NCBI GenBank assembly: GCA_021792315.1 | Contig: JAJYUX010000086.1 | Coordinates: 1-6,288, forward strand | Source of the DNA: an archaeon | GTDB taxonomy: Archaea; Thermoproteota; Nitrososphaeria; Nitrososphaerales; CADDZS01 | Reading direction: 5' to 3' | DNA: 6,288 bases | In this document: one piece after another, positions 1-4,480 of the stretch | Numbering within the stretch: the first letter of the stretch is position 1 | Layout of the letters: the number at the start of each line of letters is the position of its first letter | The notes under the pieces: generated by a model | What the model was told of the DNA's origin: nothing | Database searches by the model: none | The model's input: the letters and a program-made list of their open reading frames with translations, nothing else | Translations under genes and position numbers: made by a program

Positions 1-95
1 ATGGTTGCCTCGAAGGACTTATCCCATGTTTTGCCGTCCTCCAGAGGATTGGGCGCTACAGTGTTTTTCAAATGCGAAACTTCTGTCAAACTCAT
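1..95 (-). CDS. 5' end of an unrecognised protein gene, coupled to prf1 (partial)
   Basis: An open frame starts at ATG 95-93 on the minus strand and stays open to the window edge, giving 31 codons that begin MSLTEVSHLKNTVAP. Its A overlaps the last base of the prf1 stop codon (TGATG), a classic stop-start overlap, so it is very probably the next gene of a prf1 operon and is translated by coupling. No close Shine-Dalgarno sequence is visible; a GGAGGA lies about 25 bases upstream inside prf1. The 31 residues are hydrophilic, with no signal peptide or membrane segment, and I do not recognise the family. In some archaea prf1 neighbours argS, but nothing in these residues identifies an arginyl-tRNA synthetase. 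It could be a chance open frame, but the exact overlap argues against that. Confidence 0.6.
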   Translation of the reverse strand, partial: MSLTEVSHLKNTVAPNPLEDGKTWDKSFEAT

Positions 96-1366
96 CAAGC
101 TCTGTATCGGAGGAGAGCAGATACTCCTCCAAAGTTCTTCATCATTGCACCGTCTTCGGTCTTCGAGGAAATCACTTCAACGTTGGCGCCGGATTCCACT
201 GACGCGTCGGCAAGATAATCGACGATATCTCGCTCAGTGAATTCCACCTCGGTGGATCCGCATTTAGGACATGTCAACATGCTCTGTTTCTCTGTGACAA
301 TCTGAGATCTAGCTATGAATCTTTCGGTCACATTTCCACACTTTTTGCAGGTGGCCTTTTCGTAAACTGTGTCGATATCATCATTCACCATGACTACGTC
401 GACAGCGGATTTCTTTAGCATAGCCAGCACGTCATTAATACCGTAGATTGCGAGCCCAGTATCACTGTTGACTTCGCGGAGGAATCTCTGGACAAGTTTT
501 CTTTCTTCGACCACTCTTACGTTCTCTAGCAACTTGCCCGATTTCTCGATTGTTTCTCGCACTCCTTCCCTGCCTGCATACCCCGTATCCAGTGTGCCAA
601 CAACCATGTTCTGCAATCTGTAGTCGAGGTACCGATCCTTCAGAAACTCGTCCTTGGTTGGACCCGGCCCGCTAACAATGAGCGCCTTTATCGTGTATTG
701 TTCCATGAATGCTTTCTTCGCATGATCAGCCGCTCTGTTGAAGTAATCGGTGAGCTCCATTTCTCGGAGTCGCTCATATCGCCTCGCAGATTGTCCACCT
801 TTCCTCGTCTTGCCAGAAACTCCTGAACTCATCGTATCGACCACATCCCACATGTCACCGGAAATAATTCCAAATCCTGCCTCGCTTGCATCTAATGAGA
901 GTACTCCAATCACATCTTGCTCTCTTAGCATGTCCCTGAGAGGGTCTAGATGGAAATGGTCATCGCAGCGGTATAGGTACGTCGTTACAGGTTTCTGGGG
1001 CAGGACCTCGTACAGCTCTATGGTTTCGTTTCCTGGACCTCCGGGTCCGGGTATGGCTCCACAGAATATCACGACTCCGTTTTCAGGCGTGGTCTTGTAC
1101 AACCTAAGTCTGGCAATAGTTTTGGTAAGTGCGTCTTGAACATGGTTTCTTGTCGTATCAGATTTGATGTTGGATGCGGTTCCGCTCTCTTCTCTCAGGG
1201 CAGCGATTGCTTCGTGAACCGGCTTCTTCGGTGGAAGATACAAGGTGACCAACTCAGTGCCTCTGCCTGTCTTACTTGAAAGTTCGGAGAGAAGTTTTCT
1301 TATCCTGTATAGAGAAACAGAATCAAACTTCTTACTGGTATTACGTACGCTCATTGCAAGAAACAT
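95..1366 (-). CDS. prf1: Peptide chain release factor aRF1 (archaeal class 1 release factor)
   Basis: aRF1 reads all three stop codons in the ribosomal A site and triggers hydrolysis of peptidyl-tRNA; it is a cytosolic factor delivered by aEF1A and recycled with ABCE1. The 423-residue product has the three eRF1 domains in order. The N domain contains NIKS at 66-69 and YxCxxxF at 132-138, both used for stop-codon recognition. The middle domain has the catalytic GGQ at 190-192 in a basic GKTRKGGQSARR setting. The C domain contains the PGPTKDEF stretch near 234-241. It also carries a minidomain with two CxxC pairs (C340/C343 and C366/C369) likely to bind zinc. Length is normal for the family (about 410-420). 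ATG at 1366 gives MFLAMSVRN; the internal ATG at 1354 (MSVRNTSKK, 419 residues) fits family N-termini slightly better. A hairpin lies just upstream, and the stop codon overlaps the next gene. Confidence 0.97.
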   Translation of the reverse strand: MFLAMSVRNTSKKFDSVSLYRIRKLLSELSSKTGRGTELVTLYLPPKKPVHEAIAALREESGTASNIKSDTTRNHVQDALTKTIARLRLYKTTPENGVVIFCGAIPGPGGPGNETIELYEVLPQKPVTTYLYRCDDHFHLDPLRDMLREQDVIGVLSLDASEAGFGIISGDMWDVVDTMSSGVSGKTRKGGQSARRYERLREMELTDYFNRAADHAKKAFMEQYTIKALIVSGPGPTKDEFLKDRYLDYRLQNMVVGTLDTGYAGREGVRETIEKSGKLLENVRVVEERKLVQRFLREVNSDTGLAIYGINDVLAMLKKSAVDVVMVNDDIDTVYEKATCKKCGNVTERFIARSQIVTEKQSMLTCPKCGSTEVEFTERDIVDYLADASVESGANVEVISSKTEDGAMMKNFGGVSALLRYRA

Positions 1367-1378
1367 CCCGAAAAATTC

Positions 1379-1399
1379 AGTCAGCTAAAGATGCTGACT
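1379..1399 (-). promoter_or_regulatory. Perfect 7-bp hairpin followed by a T-run in the prf1 leader
   Basis: The arms AGTCAGC (1379-1385) and GCTGACT (1393-1399) are exact inverted repeats separated by 7 bases. Read on the minus strand, towards prf1, the hairpin is followed by GAATTTTT and then the prf1 ATG at 1366. The arrangement resembles an intrinsic terminator or attenuator. It could equally be a DNA operator dyad or an RNA structure limiting initiation. The structure is seen directly; any regulatory role is inference. Confidence 0.4.
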
Positions 1400-1475
1400 A
1401 GGCGAGATCGCGGCTGAGTAGCGAGAAAAATCATCTTCAGGACTCTCCTTTTCTCTACTAGTTTTCATCATTGTA

Positions 1476-1486
1476 GGTTTAAAAAG
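1476..1486. promoter_or_regulatory. TATA-like box in the prf1/HAD divergent spacer
   Basis: The sequence GGTTTAAAAAG contains a TTTAAA core, close to an archaeal TATA box. On the plus strand it lies too near the GTG at 1490 to drive a transcript that includes that codon. It is, however, about 26-33 bases ahead of the in-frame TTG at 1511, which would suit a leaderless mRNA. On the minus strand (CTTTTTAAACC) it could drive prf1 with a leader of roughly 85 bases that includes the hairpin. No better TATA box is obvious in the spacer. Confidence 0.35.
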
Positions 1487-1489
1487 GAT

Positions 1490-2209
1490 GTGCCGGAAAA
1501 TCCGATCGCGTTGTGGCTCTTCTTCGATGTCGGTGAGACACTACTCTCAGAAGCGAGTTTTCATTCGGCAAGAAATGATGGCCTTTATCATGTGCTTCGA
1601 GATTGGAAAAAGAATCTTACTCGCCAGCAGTACGAAAATTGCAGGCGCAACGCCATACTTTCGAGGCCTGGGGGAGAGGCGTCAAGAGTGCGAGCTATCG
1701 CAAGAGAAGTGTTGGGCGCCCAAGACTACTATCGTGCAGTTCAGGAATATTATGAGAAGTTTGGAGAGAAGCTAATTGAGAAGTTTGAACTGGAGCCAAA
1801 CAGCATGTTTCGGCCATATCCTGAGGTGCGGAAGATCCTTGAGCGCCTTTCAAAGAGGCACTCGCTCGGAATCATCGCAAACCAGCATCGAAATGTCCGT
1901 AAGCACTTGGAAAATACGTGGAACATTGCCTCATTTTTTCGTTTCATGATACTTTCGGAAGAAGTCGGATTCAGAAAGCCAGACAAGGAAATCTTCCTTC
2001 TTGCACTGGACAAGGCAAGAGCCGAACCATCGGAAGCATGGATGATAGGCGACAGAGTAGATACGGACGTCGGTCCCTCTAGATCATTGGGCATGAAGTC
2101 TATTCGTGTTCTACACGATTCGGAAATGTCGATAATTCCACCAATAACTGAAGAAGAGCATCCTGACTTTCAATTTAGAGATCTCAGACCGCTATTGAAT
2201 CTGTTTTGA
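1490..2209 (+). CDS. HAD-superfamily hydrolase-like protein with degenerate motifs
   Basis: The 239-residue protein has the HAD Rossmann fold with a helical cap, as in YjjG/HDHD3-type phosphatases and haloacid dehalogenases. Motif I is FFDVGETL at 11-18, with the nucleophile D13 but G15 where phosphatases have the acid/base Asp. The motif II region is LGIIANQ at 126-132, with A130 in place of the usual Ser/Thr. Motif III is K163 in FRKPDKEIF, and motif IV is GDRVDTD at 187-193 (D188, D193). The cap is residues about 20-108, rich in charged helices. No signal peptide or membrane segment is seen, so it is cytosolic. The substrate cannot be inferred. The start is GTG 1490; the frame is open back to 1418 without another start codon, and TTG 1511 is an alternative. 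The last 18 bases overlap the convergent B3/4 gene. Confidence 0.85.
   Translation: MPENPIALWLFFDVGETLLSEASFHSARNDGLYHVLRDWKKNLTRQQYENCRRNAILSRPGGEASRVRAIAREVLGAQDYYRAVQEYYEKFGEKLIEKFELEPNSMFRPYPEVRKILERLSKRHSLGIIANQHRNVRKHLENTWNIASFFRFMILSEEVGFRKPDKEIFLLALDKARAEPSEAWMIGDRVDTDVGPSRSLGMKSIRVLHDSEMSIIPPITEEEHPDFQFRDLRPLLNLF
2192..2209. other. Convergent 18-base overlap of the HAD and B3/4 gene ends
   Basis: The HAD stop codon (TGA 2207-2209, plus) lies inside the B3/4 frame, and the B3/4 stop (TAG 2194-2192, minus) lies inside the HAD frame. The two frames therefore share 18 bases tail to tail, and neither transcript can end before entering the other gene. The plus-strand T-rich bases right after the HAD stop (TTCTTGTTT, 2211-2219) could help to terminate it. 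Confidence 0.8.
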
Positions 2210-2866
2210 TTCTTGTTTGCAAAAAGCCGAGATGTACTGCTGGCACAGTGAGCTTGCGTTCTCTAACTGAGGATCGCTGATGCCAGGTACGCCGCACATC
2301 ATAAGTAACACGTCAGTAGTCTCTTCTGTCACTTTGCTTTTTTCAGCGTCTCTGTAAGGGTATACTGCAATTAGGTCGTTAGTTGTTTCATCATCAATTA
2401 CGACTTCGAACCCGCTTAGAGCGATAGGTTGCTTCATTCCGATTCCGAGGAATCTCTCAGCTGAATGCGCTTTACGAAGCTTTAAGTTATCTTTGTTGAT
2501 CTTGCCTAGGTCAAATGCAGCGATTGCGATCGACGTCTTGATGGACACCAAATTATACGAATCGACTAATGTGTTTATTGTCGGAATATCCTTTCCGCCA
2601 AGTATCCTTCTTGTCAGGGCCTCGCCTGCAGGTCTAGTTTTTGTTGGATCGATTCCCACCTTCCAGTAGAAATCGCGGTAAGCGCGAAATAGTGGTTGGT
2701 CCTTTATCAATTCGAGACTCTGTGTGTTCGTTCTGGCTTCTTCCTTTATCACGATCTTCAGCGCCTCAAGTCGCTCATCAACCTTAGTGATGGTGATGCC
2801 TTTAACTTCTAGTTCAAGCACCCGTAAACCATGAAATTCTGACTGCAACTGCTTGTCGATTTTCAA
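2192..2866 (-). CDS. Stand-alone B3/4-domain protein (COG3382-like)
   Basis: The 224-residue protein resembles the free-standing B3/B4 domain (Pfam B3_4, COG3382), related to the editing domain of the phenylalanyl-tRNA synthetase beta subunit. The diagnostic block is at about residues 61-90: YRDFYWKVGIDPTKTRPAGE, then LTRRIL. It is followed by a VDSYNLVS stretch (101-108), AAFDLGKI (116-123) and a C-terminal strand-rich part. In full-length synthetases this domain hydrolyses mischarged Tyr-tRNA-Phe. The role of the free protein is not established, and trans-editing is only a possibility. No ATG is available: an in-frame TAA at 2872-2870 lies two codons upstream, and TTG 2866 is the first start codon, with a GTGAG ribosome-binding site six bases before it. 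The protein looks cytosolic. The 3' end overlaps the convergent HAD gene by 18 bases. Confidence 0.85.
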   Translation of the reverse strand: MKIDKQLQSEFHGLRVLELEVKGITITKVDERLEALKIVIKEEARTNTQSLELIKDQPLFRAYRDFYWKVGIDPTKTRPAGEALTRRILGGKDIPTINTLVDSYNLVSIKTSIAIAAFDLGKINKDNLKLRKAHSAERFLGIGMKQPIALSGFEVVIDDETTNDLIAVYPYRDAEKSKVTEETTDVLLMMCGVPGISDPQLENASSLCQQYISAFCKQESKQIQ

Positions 2867-2872
2867 AATTTA

Positions 2873-2877
2873 CTCAC
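2873..2877 (-). promoter_or_regulatory. Ribosome-binding site supporting the TTG start of the B3/4 gene
   Basis: GTGAG on the minus strand matches the GGTGA part of the archaeal anti-Shine-Dalgarno complement. It ends six bases before TTG 2866-2864. Together with the in-frame stop just upstream, it fixes the unusual TTG start. Confidence 0.5.
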
Positions 2878-3066
2878 TATCGGTTTCAATGCAGCAGATT
2901 TCGCAAGTATCCTGAGTAATGCAAATGCACATTTACTAATTTGTCGCGCAATTCACTTTGACATCCCAATTACCTGCGTATTCTTCAGTTTTTCAATTTC
3001 TGGTTTTTTGGGCCCATCTGTCTATGATGAGGTAACCGCAAGGGCGCCACTATGTCTCTTAGTTGT

Positions 3067-3079
3067 AAAAAGTAAATAT
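3067..3079 (-). terminator. Possible T-rich terminator downstream of dinB
   Basis: On the minus strand this reads ATATTTACTTTTT, about 106 bases past the dinB stop codon. Archaeal RNA polymerase commonly terminates at T-rich stretches without a hairpin. A weak 5-bp hairpin (TGCCA 3160-3164, TGGCA 3171-3175) lies closer to the stop but has no adjoining T-run. Confidence 0.2.
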
Positions 3080-3184
3080 CTGTAGAATAGAGAAGGCTCT
3101 TTCGCAACCGCGATACAAGAGTCAAAATTCAATTACTAGTTCTCTATGGCTGCCATCCTTGCCAGTGATTTGGCAGTTTGGATA

Positions 3185-4345
3185 TCAGGTTGCGGTTGTT
3201 GACTCGCTCCAAGAAGAGAGGGTTGTTTGTCCAGATTCTATCTTTTGGAGGCTTGAAACTCTTACTCCCACCAGCCTGACTTTCTTCTCAGATTCATAGA
3301 ATTCTGAGAGCAGCTTTTCAGTTTCTCGTTCCAGCAATTCGAAAGAATTGGTATAAGCTCCAAGGGATTTCGAACGAGTGTGGGTTTCAAATCCAGTGAA
3401 CCTAATTTTGATGCCAACATTTCTGAATAGGTAGCCTTCAGCTAGGGCCCTTTTGTGCACATCCTCAGCAACATCGCGCATGACGCGTCGTACTTTCTCA
3501 TAATCAGGCTCGTCTTCTTCAAAAGTTGTTTCTCCAGAAATCGAGAGCGTGTCCCAACTTTCGACAACCTCACTTTCATCGATCCCGTTTGCTGCATTTT
3601 GCAACCAAATGGAGTTGCGGCCAAAGCGATCTCTTAATCTTCCAGGATCGACTTTCCTCAAATCGAAAATCGTCTTAACGCCGAAATCTTCGGAAAGTAT
3701 TCTCTTTGTCACTTTGCCAACCCCGGGAATCTTTGAGACCTCTAGCGGAGAGAGGAAATCAAGAACTTTTCCGGGTGGGACAACGGTAAATCCATTTGGC
3801 TTGTGCGTATCGGTTGCAATCTTGGCGACGATCTTTGTCTCCGCCGCCCCAATACTGCACGTGATCTTCTCCTGATTCGTTACAGCCTTTCTGATAGAGT
3901 CAGCAAGTGCTTGAATGGCGCTCAATTCGTCATCCTCCACCCGATCTTCGAGTACAGTTGCGATTCTGTGTGTAACATCCAGATAGGCTTCATCAATACT
4001 CACCTGCTCAACTAGGTCTGCGAACTGCCTCAATAGCTGCATTACTCTAAAGGAGATTTGTTCGTACAGCTCGAAATTTGGCCGAACGTACGTAGCTTGT
4101 GGACATAGCTCCCACGATTTTGATATTGGCATTCCAGAGTGCACCCCAAACTTTCGCGCCGCGTAACTACATGACACAACCACGCCCCTTCCCTTACCTT
4201 GTTTAGGATCGGCTCCTACAATGAATGGCGTCTCCCTCATCTCTGGTTTTGAACTCAGCTCGCAAGAAGCATAGAAGGAGTCCATGTCTACGTGAAATAC
4301 TATCCTCTTGAACTGCCTGTACGATACGGGTTCACTCAAAGCCAA
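3185..4345 (-). CDS. dinB: DNA polymerase IV, Y-family translesion polymerase (Dpo4/DinB-like)
   Basis: This polymerase copies past damaged template bases at low fidelity, recruited by the PCNA clamp. The 386-residue protein has the full Y-family order: palm/fingers at about 13-185, thumb with helix-hairpin-helix KIPGVGKVTKRIL at 205-217, and little-finger domain at about 265-368. Catalytic acidic residues are D20 (HVDMDSFYAS) and D118/E119 (QVSIDEAYLD). Y25 occupies the steric-gate position that excludes ribonucleotides, and the SYAARKFGV block (60-68) is typical. The C-terminus, QTTLSSWS at 373-380, resembles a PCNA-interacting peptide but lacks the usual paired aromatics. The start is non-ATG: an in-frame TGA at 4354-4352 limits the frame, leaving TTG 4345 (or TTG 4339) before the first catalytic strand. 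GTGATC at 4355-4350 serves as ribosome-binding site. Divergent from the UPF0182 gene. Confidence 0.96.
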   Translation of the reverse strand: MALSEPVSYRQFKRIVFHVDMDSFYASCELSSKPEMRETPFIVGADPKQGKGRGVVVSCSYAARKFGVHSGMPISKSWELCPQATYVRPNFELYEQISFRVMQLLRQFADLVEQVSIDEAYLDVTHRIATVLEDRVEDDELSAIQALADSIRKAVTNQEKITCSIGAAETKIVAKIATDTHKPNGFTVVPPGKVLDFLSPLEVSKIPGVGKVTKRILSEDFGVKTIFDLRKVDPGRLRDRFGRNSIWLQNAANGIDESEVVESWDTLSISGETTFEEDEPDYEKVRRVMRDVAEDVHKRALAEGYLFRNVGIKIRFTGFETHTRSKSLGAYTNSFELLERETEKLLSEFYESEKKVRLVGVRVSSLQKIESGQTTLSSWSESTTAT

Positions 4346-4349
4346 GATC

Positions 4350-4355
4350 GATCAC
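4350..4355 (-). promoter_or_regulatory. Ribosome-binding site supporting the TTG start of dinB
   Basis: GTGATC on the minus strand matches the 3' half of the archaeal Shine-Dalgarno GGAGGTGATC. It ends four bases before TTG 4345 and ten before the alternative TTG 4339. It also overlaps the in-frame TGA that rules out a longer protein. Confidence 0.45.
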
Positions 4356-4406
4356 AAACCTGTAAAACGGACCGAAAATTCTCCCAAAAATTAAGCTTGG
4401 AATTTC

Positions 4407-4416
4407 CTTAAAAGCA
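4407..4416 (-). promoter_or_regulatory. Possible TATA box for dinB
   Basis: GCTTTTAAGG on the minus strand contains a TTTTAA core about 62 bases ahead of the dinB TTG, which would give a leader of roughly 35-40 bases. A second AT-rich candidate, AAGCTTAATTTTT at 4398-4386, is closer but matches the consensus less well. Position and composition are the only support. Confidence 0.25.
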
Positions 4417-4424
4417 TGAATGCG

Positions 4425-4438
4425 CCGGAAGTATAAAA
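4425..4438 (+). promoter_or_regulatory. BRE/TATA promoter for the UPF0182 gene
   Basis: TATAAAA at 4432-4438 is preceded by the purine-rich CCGGAAG (4425-4431) in the position of a TFB-recognition element. With the usual archaeal spacing of about 25 bases, transcription would begin near 4458-4463, giving a short leader of about 20 bases before GTG 4481. Confidence 0.55.
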
Positions 4439-4456
4439 TGAGGGCACTTGCAGGGC

Positions 4457-4465
4457 GGTGAGGAG
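4457..4465 (+). promoter_or_regulatory. Purine-rich ribosome-binding-site candidate for the UPF0182 gene
   Basis: GGTGAGGAG carries both GGTGA and GAGGAG, good complements of the 16S rRNA 3' end. The distance to GTG 4481 is 15 bases, longer than usual. The only nearer in-frame alternative, TTG 4448, lies upstream of the site and probably upstream of the transcript start. Confidence 0.4.
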
Positions 4466-4480
4466 TTTCCTGGGTCACGG

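Larger units (their letters stand above)
2867..3184. other. Gene-free stretch between dinB and the B3/4 gene
   Basis: I find no credible coding frame, tRNA or rRNA in these 318 bases. The right end is the 3' flank of dinB and the left end is the leader of the B3/4 gene, both on the minus strand. Visible items are an imperfect dyad near 2915-2937 (AAATG-CA-CATTT core), a T-rich tract on the plus strand at 2980-3009, the palindrome GGGCCC at 3010-3015, an isolated ATGATGA at 3024-3030, and a small TGCCA/TGGCA hairpin at 3160-3175. None can be assigned a function with confidence. Confidence 0.6.

Noticed and set aside
1..240. Plus-strand open frame at the left edge.
   Set aside because: It is antisense to prf1 and its coupled partner, shows no family features and has no ribosome-binding site in view.
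1430..1471. Possible C/D box sRNA on the minus strand (ATGATGA at 1471-1465, CTGA at 1440-1437, AGATGA at 1436-1431).
   Set aside because: The C to D' spacing is about twice the archaeal norm, and the next CTGA is nearly 50 bases further on, so the box geometry does not fit.
1488..1775. ATG-started frame at 1488 as an alternative to the HAD gene.
   Set aside because: Its product shows no conserved pattern, while the +2 frame from GTG 1490 encodes all four HAD motif regions.
3024..3030. C-box-like ATGATGA on the plus strand in the gene-free stretch.
   Set aside because: No CTGA D box follows within the next 60 bases and no terminal stem is visible.
3105..3198. Inverted CAACCGC (3106-3112) and GCGGTTG (3192-3198) flanking the dinB 3' end.
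   Set aside because: The arms are only 7 bases, about 80 apart, and one lies in dinB coding sequence; chance is likely.
4438..4461. Short ATG frame (MRALAGR) just before the UPF0182 gene as a leader peptide.
   Set aside because: Its ATG overlaps the TATA box, so the codon would lie upstream of the expected transcription start.
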